Of a stretch of 48,500 bases of DNA, positions 28,446 through 36,577 are shown piece by piece. A program made the position numbers and the translations under genes. How positions within the stretch are numbered: the stretch's first letter is position 1; the number at the start of each line of letters is the position of its first letter. A model generated the notes under the pieces. The model made no database searches. It was not told the DNA's origin and saw nothing but the letters and a program-made list of their open reading frames with translations. This stretch comes from a virus, in IMG/VR virus record IMGVR_UViG_3300042485_000830, positions 1 to 48,500 of that record; one strand, 5' to 3'.

Positions 28446-28946
28446 ATGAATAATTTGTGGTCAGATGAGCGTAGAAAAAAGTACAGCGATGATGCAAAGG
28501 CTCGCTGGGCTGATCCGTTCTATCGTGCTAACCACGGTAAATCAATCCAGAAACCCCCTAAATGCCCTGCCTGCGGTGAAACAAATATCGCTAATTTTTA
28601 TGTTGATAAAAAAGGTCGGCGCACAAACAAGCATTGCCGTGAATGCTGCAAAAAACAGTGTCTTGTTCGCTGGCACGCAAAGCCTCAACTGGATCGTCAA
28701 GCATCTAAGTCATATAAGTATGGTATTACTGCGGATGAGTTTAAGCAGATGTTTGAGACCCAACAAGGTAAATGTTCTATCTGTAGTGAGGAACCAAAGA
28801 CGAAGCGTGGGTTGCACGTTGACCACGACCATGAAACCGGTAAAGTACGAGGACTGCTGTGCCACGGTTGCAATGTGGCCTTGGGGTCTTTTAAAGACGA
28901 TGTAACCCTGCTTAACAAGGCAATTGAATATTTAAGGAGTAAGTAA
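28446..28946 (+). CDS. recombination endonuclease VII-like nuclease
   Basis: 166 residues. N-terminal zinc ribbon CPACG (40-44) with CRECC (64-68); C-terminal endonuclease VII domain with CSIC (110-113), HVDHDHETGKVRGLLCHGCN (124-143), in which Asp126-His127-Asp128-His129 and Asn143 form the ββα-metal active site. Inserted between fibre genes, with no good ribosome-binding site: the manner of a free-standing homing-type nuclease, although a role in resolving branched DNA before packaging is known for the family. Confidence 0.85.
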   Translation: MNNLWSDERRKKYSDDAKARWADPFYRANHGKSIQKPPKCPACGETNIANFYVDKKGRRTNKHCRECCKKQCLVRWHAKPQLDRQASKSYKYGITADEFKQMFETQQGKCSICSEEPKTKRGLHVDHDHETGKVRGLLCHGCNVALGSFKDDVTLLNKAIEYLRSK

Positions 28947-29323
28947 TGGCAAATCCAAATCTAATTAACGTCTCTGCCGTTTACGGCAATTCGTCTAATA
29001 CGGCATTAAGTTCAACTTCGGTAACTTCGCTGGTGAGCAATGCTGCTTCTAGTGGCAAGGTCTACAAGATCAATTCAATTGTAGCGTCTAACGTAGACGG
29101 AACCTCGGCTGCGGACATCACAATTAACGTATACTCAAACGCAACTGCGGGTAGCGGTACGGCTTATGCTGTGGCCTCTACTATCTCAGTACCGGCTGAT
29201 GCTACGTTGATTATCACGGATAAGACGACCTCGTTCTATCTGTTAGAGAACCAGTCAATTGGTGCAATTGCAGGTACGGCAAACGACTTGGTAATTACCG
29301 CAAGTTGGGAAGAACTGAACTAA
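28946..29323 (+). CDS. β-rich structural protein (125 aa)
   Basis: 125 residues, Ser/Thr/Ala-rich with alternating β-strands (KVYKINSIVASNVDGTSAAD; ITINVYSNATAGSGTAYAVA). The end SIGAIAGTANDLVITASWEE is a familiar pattern in small tail-associated phage proteins. AAGGAG before the start. Resembles the 39885 product in kind. Confidence 0.6.
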   Translation: MANPNLINVSAVYGNSSNTALSSTSVTSLVSNAASSGKVYKINSIVASNVDGTSAADITINVYSNATAGSGTAYAVASTISVPADATLIITDKTTSFYLLENQSIGAIAGTANDLVITASWEELN

Positions 29324-29333
29324 AGGACGTACC

Positions 29334-31835
29334 ATGCCAATCCACGGCTATCCCGGTAATGTAATCACCGCTAATCCAACTGCGCCTACCTCAACGGTAG
29401 CTACTGGTGTTTGGACTACTGAGCAACAGCTACAGGCTACAGCAGCCGGTAATTGGCCTTTTACGATACCTACCCAACAGATTAGTCGCGGTCTGCGGTT
29501 TAACCCAGCGGACACGGCTTACCTAAATCGTACTCTAGGAACATCTAATCGCCGCACCTTTACATTTTCCGCTTGGGTAAAACGTAGTTTACTTGCGTCT
29601 GATCAACACTTACTTGGGGCTATAAATTTTGCTGGCGGTGGTAGTACCAACCAGCAGTTTGGAATTTTGTTTCAAGGTGGCGAGTACTTAAACGTTTTTC
29701 ATTACAACAATGGAACATATCAGTACTACCCAACCGCTGCCTTATATCGAGATCCATCTGCTTGGTATCACGTAGTTGTTGGAATTGATACAACTCAAGC
29801 AACGGGTTCAAACCGTGCAAAAATTTACGTAAATGGTGTTTTGCAAGCAACTAACGGCGCAGTAGATTTTACTCAAAATACAGATTTATTTATCAATTGT
29901 GGTTTTAATACTGGCATTGGTACTCAAGTAGGAACAGGTCTTGGAAATTCCTATTATTTTGGCGGTTACATGGCTGAGGTCTACTTTATTGACGGACAGC
30001 AACTAACGCCCTCATCCTTTGGCAGAACTAGCACCACGACAGGCGTATGGGAGCCATTGGCCTATACAGGCACATACGGAACTAACGGCTTTTACCTCAA
30101 CTTCTCAGACAACTCTGGCACGACCAGCACAACGCTAGGCAAGGACAGCTCAGGCAACGGCAACAACTGGACACCTAACAACTTCTCGGTGACCGCTGGC
30201 GCTGGTAATGACTCGATGGTGGATTCGCCTACGGCATACGGTACAGACACAGGTGTTGGTGGTGAGGTGCGTGGGAATTACTGTACGCTGAATCCGTTAC
30301 AGTCTGGTACTACAAATATAACGTACAGCAATGGTAACTTAACCGCTTCGCAAGGAAACACTACAGCAGAAATTGCGCGTGGAACGATTGCGCTTCCTAC
30401 AACTGGTAAATGGTATTGGGAAGCAACAATCACCTCAACAAGTCCTGCGCTTCCCGGAATTGGCATAATCAACACCGCAAACACTAGTTCTGCTTTGGCT
30501 GCTGGTGTTTATACATATACTGGAGTAGCAGGTTCATCTTACAGTAATGGTTCATTTGTAACCTACGGAGCAACATTTACTAATGGTGATGTAATTGGAG
30601 TTGCATTTGATGCTGACGCTGGAACATTAGTGTTTTATAAAAATAATTCATCGCAAGGTACGTTTGCTTCTAGTCTTACAGCAACGTATGCGCCTGCAAT
30701 GGCTGTCCGTATAAACGGAACATCTGGGTCTTTTGATGTCAACTTCGGTCAACGTGCCTTTGCCTACACAGCCCCCTCTGGCTTTAAGGCATTGTGTACA
30801 ACTAATCTGCCTACGCCGACCATCGGTGCTACTAGCACTACACAGGCCGGGAAGTATTTCAATGCGGTGGTTTATACAGGCACTGGTTCAGCGCAATCTA
30901 TTACTGGCGTAGGATTTCAGCCTGATTTTATTTGGCTTAAAAATAGAACTGATGCCGCAACAAATCATGGATTATGGGACGCTATCAGAGGAAACACATT
31001 ACGTCTTGTTTCTAATTTAACAGATGCAGAAACTTCAACAACTGCGTTTACATTTGCATCAGATGGGTTTGATTTAACTGGTGCTGGTTACAACACATCT
31101 GCAAAAAGTTTTATTTCATGGAACTGGAACGCTGGCGGCTCTAACGCTACCAACACCTCTGGCACTATAACCAGCACAGTCAGGGCGAATACGACTAGCG
31201 GGTTCTCGATTGTTACTTACACCGGCACAGGCTCTAACGCCACGGTTGGGCATGGATTAGGTGTTGCACCTAGCATGGTGATTGTTCGTAATAGGGTTGA
31301 CGCTGGGTCAATATGGCCTGTTTGGCACAATGCTTTGGCTGGAACTGAATACTTACAACTTCAAGGTACTGATGCAAAAATTGCTTTGGCATCTATGTGG
31401 AACAGTACCGTGCCAACATCAACCGTATTTAGTGTCGGAACCGTTGGGCAGGCGGCTAATGCAAACACCAAAACTTACGTTGCCTACTGCTTCGCACCAG
31501 TAGCAGGGTATAGCGCCTTTGGAAGTTACACGGGCAATGGTTCGAGCGACGGGCCTTTTGTGTACACAGGATTCCGTCCTGAGTTTGTGATGATTAAAGG
31601 CTCATCGTTTTCTGGTGGAAACTGGCTTATTTGGGACACGGTAAGAGCAACATACAATGCCGCAAGTCCAGTTCTTTTTGCCAACTTGAGTAACGCTGAA
31701 GATACGGCTCCAGATGTAGATATTTTAAGTAACGGATTCAAACTAAGAACCACCTCAAATAGAAATACTAACGGTGAAACTTATATCTACGCCGCCTTTG
31801 CCGAGTTCCCCTTTAAATTCTCTCTCGCACGCTAG
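29334..31835 (+). CDS. tail adhesin 1: LamG-, SPRY- and DUF7483-like domains
   Basis: 833 residues. The N-terminal part (about 50-245) is a LamG/concanavalin-like domain (SAWVKRSLLASDQHLLGAIN; AKIYVNGVLQATNGA; QLTPSSFG). Next (about 335-475) comes a SPRY/B30.2-like domain with GKWYWEATIT and IGVAFDADAGTLVFYKNNS. The C-terminal half contains two DUF7483-like units (TGVGFQPDFIWLKNRT, then FRPEFVMIKGSSFSGGNWL). A carbohydrate-binding tail adhesin is likely. It is the first of two tandem paralogues. Confidence 0.7.
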   Translation: MPIHGYPGNVITANPTAPTSTVATGVWTTEQQLQATAAGNWPFTIPTQQISRGLRFNPADTAYLNRTLGTSNRRTFTFSAWVKRSLLASDQHLLGAINFAGGGSTNQQFGILFQGGEYLNVFHYNNGTYQYYPTAALYRDPSAWYHVVVGIDTTQATGSNRAKIYVNGVLQATNGAVDFTQNTDLFINCGFNTGIGTQVGTGLGNSYYFGGYMAEVYFIDGQQLTPSSFGRTSTTTGVWEPLAYTGTYGTNGFYLNFSDNSGTTSTTLGKDSSGNGNNWTPNNFSVTAGAGNDSMVDSPTAYGTDTGVGGEVRGNYCTLNPLQSGTTNITYSNGNLTASQGNTTAEIARGTIALPTTGKWYWEATITSTSPALPGIGIINTANTSSALAAGVYTYTGVAGSSYSNGSFVTYGATFTNGDVIGVAFDADAGTLVFYKNNSSQGTFASSLTATYAPAMAVRINGTSGSFDVNFGQRAFAYTAPSGFKALCTTNLPTPTIGATSTTQAGKYFNAVVYTGTGSAQSITGVGFQPDFIWLKNRTDAATNHGLWDAIRGNTLRLVSNLTDAETSTTAFTFASDGFDLTGAGYNTSAKSFISWNWNAGGSNATNTSGTITSTVRANTTSGFSIVTYTGTGSNATVGHGLGVAPSMVIVRNRVDAGSIWPVWHNALAGTEYLQLQGTDAKIALASMWNSTVPTSTVFSVGTVGQAANANTKTYVAYCFAPVAGYSAFGSYTGNGSSDGPFVYTGFRPEFVMIKGSSFSGGNWLIWDTVRATYNAASPVLFANLSNAEDTAPDVDILSNGFKLRTTSNRNTNGETYIYAAFAEFPFKFSLAR

Positions 31836-31842
31836 GTAAAAC

Positions 31843-34320
31843 ATGGACTACCCCGGTAAAGTCATAACCAAGAATCAGGTAACTCCTACCCAGACCTCTG
31901 CTACGGGTGTATGGACGCTGGACGATGCTGCTGCTGCGACAAGGAACAACAACTGGCCCGTGGCCCTTGTTCCAAACCCCATCTCCAAAAGCTTGAGATT
32001 CAATAGCGCCGATAGTGCTTACTTGAACCGTACACCTAGCGTTGCTGGAAACCTTAGAACTTGGACTTGGTCGGGTTGGGTTAAGAGAAGTGCTTTAGGT
32101 GGTGCGGTAGTTCGATTGTTTAATGCAAATGATTCGGGAAGTCCGTTTTTACAAACATCTCTACGATTTGATACAGACCAACTGCGATTTTATAACGATG
32201 CAAATAGTACAGCAGATGTAAAATCATCAGCGGTTTATCGTGACGCATCGGCGTGGTATCATATTGTGTGTGCAATAGATACTACACAAGCAACATCTTC
32301 TAATAGAGTAAAACTTTATGTCAATGGCTCTCAAGTAACTGCGCTTGCAACTGCTACATATCCAAACCAAAACACGGATATGTATGTTAATGCCGCAAGA
32401 GCACATCAAATTGGGTCAAGCGTAACTCCATCTCAGTTTTTTGATGGCTACCTAACCGAAATCAACTTTGTAGATGGGCAAGCCTTAACCCCATCATCAT
32501 TCGGCATGACCAACCCACAGACGGGTCAATGGATTCCTCTTAAGTATTCAGGAACCTACGGGACTAACGGGTTCTACTTGAACTTCAAGGATGCGACCTC
32601 GACCACTACGCTGGGCTACGACTACTCTGGCAACGCTAATAACTGGACTACTAACAACTTTAGCGTGACTGCTGGTGCTGGCAACGACAGCCTTACGGAT
32701 GTACCTACCCCGTGGGTTGCGTATAACACCACAGGCGATGTAGGCGGGGTTGTAAGGGGGAATTACGCTACTTTGAATCCTTTGATTGCTACGGCCACTT
32801 TATCAAACGGAAACTTAGACTTTTCGCAAGGCAACACAAAAACTGCTGCCTCTATGGGTGTTACATCAGGCAAATGGTACTGTGAAGCAACTTGTAACAC
32901 AACCGCTAATAGGTTGTTTGCGGTCGGCGTGGCTAAAGTAGGCGATAACTCTGCCTTCAATTTGTTTGCAAGCGGTGTTGGTTATTACGCTGACGATGGG
33001 TCTAAATATGTTGATGGTACAAACTCAGCATATGGAGCAACTTATACGGCTGGTGACACTATCGGCATTGCTTTAAACATGGATGCAGGAACTGTTACAT
33101 TTTACAAGAATAATACTAGCCAAGGTTCCATTAGCCTTCCAACGTCATCGCAGGGCTATTACCCATTAGCAATTCAGGCGGGAAGCAGCTCTACATCCGC
33201 AACTTGGACAACCAACTTCGGTCAACGCCCATTTGCGTATACGCCCCCAACAGGATTCCGTTCACTATGTACCACTAACCTACCAGCAACGGCTATTGGC
33301 TTTGGGCTGACGAATCAGGCTGGGAAGTATTTCAATCCGGTGTTGTACACGGGTAATGGTGGCACGCAAACGGTAAGTGGTGTTGGATTCCAGCCAGATT
33401 TGACATGGGTTAAAGACAGGTCAGCGGCAAATAGTAATTGGCTTAATGATGCAGTACGTGGTGCTGGCTTATCGCTTTCAAGTAACACAGGCGAAGAAGA
33501 AAAGAGTTACGCAGCATACTTCACCGCTTTTAATAGTGATGGATTTGCATTGGCTGGTGGCACGGGTGGATTTAACGCAAATGGTGATGCTTACGTAGCA
33601 TGGAACTGGAACGCTGGAGGTTCAAACGTCACAAATACATCTGGCTCTATTACCAGTACAGTAAGAGCAAGCACTACTAGTGGGTTCTCGGTTGTTACTT
33701 ATACGGGTAACGGTTCTGCTGGCGCAACATTTGGACATGGTCTTGGCGTTGCGCCAAGCATGGTTATTGTAAAAAATAGAGGTGCAGTTACTGATTGGTT
33801 AATCTACCATACCTCTTTAGGCGCAACTAAAAGTATTGCTTTTGATACAGCAGCCGCAATTACTTCATCAACCAGATGGAACGACACAGCACCGTCTTCT
33901 ACGCTGATTACTTTAGGAACATCTAGCGGTGTAAACGGAAGTACTAATACATACGTAGCCTACTGCTTTGCCGCAGTACCGGGGTACTCTGCCTTTGGTT
34001 CGTATACTGGCAACGGAAGTGCTGATGGCCCGTTTGTGTTCTGCGGGTTTAGGCCGAGATACATAATGCGAAAACGCACAGATTCTACAGGTAGTTGGAT
34101 AGCGCAAGATTCTGCAAGACCGGGATATAACGCTACAACACCCTACACAAGCGTTCTTTATCCAAATGCCTCTGATGCAGAGTTAAGTTATAACGAAATT
34201 GACATTTTGAGTAACGGTTTTAAGATTCGCGCCACTGATACGTTCGGCAATGCGTCTGGTGGAACCTACATCTACGCCGCCTTTGCCGAGTCACCCTTTC
34301 AATTTGCTAACGCACGATAA
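31843..34320 (+). CDS. tail adhesin 2: paralogue of adhesin 1
   Basis: 825 residues with the same domain order as the previous gene: LamG-like (WSGWVKRSALGGAVVRLFNA; VKLYVNGSQVTALATATYPN; QALTPSSFG), SPRY-like (GKWYCEATCNTTANRLFAVG; IGIALNMDAGTVTFYKNNT), and DUF7483-like units (VSGVGFQPDLTWVKDRS; FRPRYIMRKRTDSTGSW). Conserved between the two are the domain joints (YGTNGFYLNF; NNWT.NNFSVTAGAGND); loops differ most. A tandem duplication that diverged in binding surfaces, compatible with two receptors. Confidence 0.7.
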   Translation: MDYPGKVITKNQVTPTQTSATGVWTLDDAAAATRNNNWPVALVPNPISKSLRFNSADSAYLNRTPSVAGNLRTWTWSGWVKRSALGGAVVRLFNANDSGSPFLQTSLRFDTDQLRFYNDANSTADVKSSAVYRDASAWYHIVCAIDTTQATSSNRVKLYVNGSQVTALATATYPNQNTDMYVNAARAHQIGSSVTPSQFFDGYLTEINFVDGQALTPSSFGMTNPQTGQWIPLKYSGTYGTNGFYLNFKDATSTTTLGYDYSGNANNWTTNNFSVTAGAGNDSLTDVPTPWVAYNTTGDVGGVVRGNYATLNPLIATATLSNGNLDFSQGNTKTAASMGVTSGKWYCEATCNTTANRLFAVGVAKVGDNSAFNLFASGVGYYADDGSKYVDGTNSAYGATYTAGDTIGIALNMDAGTVTFYKNNTSQGSISLPTSSQGYYPLAIQAGSSSTSATWTTNFGQRPFAYTPPTGFRSLCTTNLPATAIGFGLTNQAGKYFNPVLYTGNGGTQTVSGVGFQPDLTWVKDRSAANSNWLNDAVRGAGLSLSSNTGEEEKSYAAYFTAFNSDGFALAGGTGGFNANGDAYVAWNWNAGGSNVTNTSGSITSTVRASTTSGFSVVTYTGNGSAGATFGHGLGVAPSMVIVKNRGAVTDWLIYHTSLGATKSIAFDTAAAITSSTRWNDTAPSSTLITLGTSSGVNGSTNTYVAYCFAAVPGYSAFGSYTGNGSADGPFVFCGFRPRYIMRKRTDSTGSWIAQDSARPGYNATTPYTSVLYPNASDAELSYNEIDILSNGFKIRATDTFGNASGGTYIYAAFAESPFQFANAR

Positions 34321-34338
34321 TTTTTTAAGGAGAACATT

Positions 34339-34914
34339 ATGTTCGCAGTAGTTCAAAACGGTAACATCGTTCAACTCATCCAGCCGGATGTAGCCTTTGT
34401 CATTGGCGAGAAGCAATACTCAGCCAGATTTATCCGCAACGCTACCGAGGCAGAGCGCAAGTCTGTTGGTGTCTACGAGGTCATCTACGGTGAGCAACAA
34501 GACCAGCGGTTCTACTGGGTAACTGGCCCGTCCTACCGTGTCAACGAGACAAACCAGACGGTTGAGGCTACCTACACCGCTACTCCCAAGGCCCTTGAGG
34601 ACAGGTTAGAGACCAAGGAAGACGGCACGCCTCTGTTTGTGCAGACCTACAACGCCCAGACCCAACAGATGGAAGATACAACCGAACAGGTTGTTACTAA
34701 GGGTCTCAAGTCACAGTGGATCGCACAAACCAAAGCCGCTGCTAACTCAGCACTAGCCGCAACCGACTGGATGGTGATCCGCAAGGCAGAAAGAAACATC
34801 GACATTCCCGCCGAAGCAGCCGCAGACCGGGCCAAGATCATCGCTGACTGCACGGCTAAAGAAGCGGCAATTGCTGCCTGCACAACGGTTGAGCAGTTAA
34901 TGGCTGTAGTCTAA
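34339..34914 (+). CDS. fibre-assembly-type protein
   Basis: 191 residues: MFAVVQNGNIVQLIQPDVAF, IGEKQYSARFIRNATEAERK and VGVYEVIYGEQQDQRFYWVT match the N-terminal region of phage fibre-assembly (Tfa/DUF4376-like) proteins; the C-terminal helical part (AAANSALAATDWMVIRKAER) is typical of that family. It follows the adhesin genes as expected for a chaperone or attachment protein. AAGGAG before the start. Confidence 0.65.
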   Translation: MFAVVQNGNIVQLIQPDVAFVIGEKQYSARFIRNATEAERKSVGVYEVIYGEQQDQRFYWVTGPSYRVNETNQTVEATYTATPKALEDRLETKEDGTPLFVQTYNAQTQQMEDTTEQVVTKGLKSQWIAQTKAAANSALAATDWMVIRKAERNIDIPAEAAADRAKIIADCTAKEAAIAACTTVEQLMAVV

Positions 34915-34924
34915 GGAGCGGATA

Positions 34925-35137
34925 GTGAAAGCTATAATTGAAGCAGTAAGCATTGATGGCCAAGTATCTCCAAAGCATGAGTTGGAGATATTTTGTCCAA
35001 ACTGCGGTCGTGATGTAGACCAGGCAGAGCTTGCTGCTCAAGTCTGTAGCGACTGCAATTCTAGTCTTTCTGAACCGAAACAAAGCGTGGCAATCCACGT
35101 AACTACACTGCCTTCTGCTGGTGGCGGTGTAATGTAG
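34925..35137 (+). CDS. small zinc-ribbon protein (70 aa, GTG start)
   Basis: Starts at GTG 34925 after AAGGAG. IFCPNCGRDVD and VCSDCNSSL supply four cysteines (zinc ribbon). Function unknown. Just upstream of the lysis genes. Confidence 0.55.
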   Translation: MKAIIEAVSIDGQVSPKHELEIFCPNCGRDVDQAELAAQVCSDCNSSLSEPKQSVAIHVTTLPSAGGGVM

Positions 35138-35139
35138 CT

Positions 35140-35217
35140 ATGGGCTTTTGGGCATTTACTTTTATTGGACTCCTGTTACTGTTAACGTCTTTGTCCTTCT
35201 TCACATGGAGCCTTTAA
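35140..35217 (+). CDS. 25-aa membrane microprotein
   Basis: MGFWAFTFIGLLLLLTSLSF and a short TWSL end: a single hydrophobic helix. The stop is followed at once by the next ATG (TAAATG). Ribosome-binding site weak. Position before the lysis genes fits a small lysis accessory, but this is tentative. Confidence 0.4.
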   Translation: MGFWAFTFIGLLLLLTSLSFFTWSL

Positions 35218-35676
35218 ATGTCTCAGTTGCCAGATCCGGGAAATCCGGCAGAAGTCGCCCGTTCGGCGTTAGGTGGCATAAAAGAAGCCCTCAAGGTTGG
35301 TCGAGAGATCAAGGACACGGGCAGGGAAGTCAGCAACTTCTTGGACGAGGAAGCCAAGGCTAGGGTTGCGTGGAAAAAGAAGCAGTTACAGTTACAAAGG
35401 CGGGGCGATTTAGTATTTGTTGATGCAGCCAACGAGTACCGTGAGGTCCGTAAGATCCGTGCAGCCGAAGAGGGTATGTACCAGGACATGGAGCGGGAGT
35501 TTGGCAGGCAGGCGGTCACGGAGGTTAAGGCTTTAGTTAGCCAGATGCGTAAGGAACGCAAGATGCTTGACCACGAGTTCCAACGAGTACGGCATGAAGA
35601 GCGGTTGATTTGGATTTTGATATTTACGGTTGCGGCAATTTTTTACGGGATTCTTAAAGCGACGGGAGCGTGGTGA
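35218..35676 (+). CDS. coiled-coil membrane-anchored protein, lysis region
   Basis: 152 residues. Long charged coiled coil (about 25-125: EIKDTGREVSNFLDEEAKAR onwards) and a C-terminal hydrophobic anchor ERLIWILIFTVAAIFYGILK. Overall like an inverted spanin or a holin partner; the identity is not certain. TGATG overlap with the following holin gene. Confidence 0.55.
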   Translation: MSQLPDPGNPAEVARSALGGIKEALKVGREIKDTGREVSNFLDEEAKARVAWKKKQLQLQRRGDLVFVDAANEYREVRKIRAAEEGMYQDMEREFGRQAVTEVKALVSQMRKERKMLDHEFQRVRHEERLIWILIFTVAAIFYGILKATGAW

Positions 35677-36116
35677 TGTTACCAATAGCGGCATTGCTAT
35701 CAATAGGCGAAAAAGTTTTAGACAAGGTTCTTCCTGACCCCGCCGCAAAGGCAGAGGCTCAGGCCAAGCTCATGGAGATGGCTCAAAAGGGTCAGCTCGC
35801 CGAGCTTGAGGCAATGACAAAAGAGATGGACTCGGCTCGCAGGCGCGAGATCGAGATTGCCACCAGCCAGTTTGCTCCTACTATAAATAAGATTATTACC
35901 CCGGTCTTGGCGCTTGGAACGGTCAGCCTAACCTTTATATTGTTCCTGGTCATCATTTTTGCCGAGGTCAATGCCAACTCCAAAGACATTTTGATCTACG
36001 TTCTTGGCGCCTTGACCTCTGCCATGACCATGGTTTTAGGCTATTACTTCGGCTCCAGTCAGGGCAGTAAGGAAAAATCCTTACAACTTGACGAAATTAT
36101 GGACAAGAAGAAATGA
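35676..36116 (+). CDS. holin (GTA-type, 3 TM)
   Basis: 146 residues from the ATG at 35676, which overlaps the previous stop. Residues 60-120 have two clear membrane spans (IITPVLALGTVSLTFILFLV; ILIYVLGALTSAMTMVLGYY) plus a hydrophobic N-terminus (MLPIAALLSIG), with an amphipathic helix between and a charged tail (KSLQLDEIMDKKK). This matches the three-span holin type of phages and gene transfer agents. ATGA overlap with the endolysin gene. Confidence 0.75.
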   Translation: MLPIAALLSIGEKVLDKVLPDPAAKAEAQAKLMEMAQKGQLAELEAMTKEMDSARRREIEIATSQFAPTINKIITPVLALGTVSLTFILFLVIIFAEVNANSKDILIYVLGALTSAMTMVLGYYFGSSQGSKEKSLQLDEIMDKKK

Positions 36117-36577
36117 ACTTGACCGCTAACTTTACTCTTGCCGAGATGGTAAAGTCTGATACTGCATTGCGGCATGACATGGATAACACCCCTGGGGAGA
36201 TCGAGATTGAAAACCTTAAAAGATTGGCTGAGAAGGTTCTTCAGCCTGTTAGAGAACATTACCAAAGAGGCGTCAAAGTCAACTCGGGCTTCCGCCATCC
36301 GGACGTCAATGCCAAGGTCGGAGGCTCGAAAACGAGCGATCACTGCAAAGGCCAAGCAGCGGACATCGAAATCCCAGGCATCCCGAACGCGGACCTCGCC
36401 AAGTGGATCACAGAAAACCTCGACTTCACGCAAGTCATCCTCGAGTTCTACACGCAAGGGGTCCCGGACAGCGGCTGGGTCCACGTCAGCTACGACCCGC
36501 AGAACCTCAAAAAGCAAAGCTTAACAGCCGTCAAAAAAGATGGTAAAACGGTGTATCTACCAGGACTTGTTGCTTAA
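36113..36577 (+). CDS. endolysin, peptidase M15 family
   Basis: 154 residues. The M15 zinc motif is visible: GGSKTSDHCKGQAADIE gives His77 and Asp84, SGWVHVSYD gives His124, and Glu111 in LEFYTQG is the likely catalytic base. Cuts the peptide stem of peptidoglycan (D-Ala or L-Ala-D-Glu type). No signal peptide, so it needs the holin. Coupled to the holin and directly followed by the tail-hub gene. Confidence 0.85.
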   Translation: MNLTANFTLAEMVKSDTALRHDMDNTPGEIEIENLKRLAEKVLQPVREHYQRGVKVNSGFRHPDVNAKVGGSKTSDHCKGQAADIEIPGIPNADLAKWITENLDFTQVILEFYTQGVPDSGWVHVSYDPQNLKKQSLTAVKKDGKTVYLPGLVA

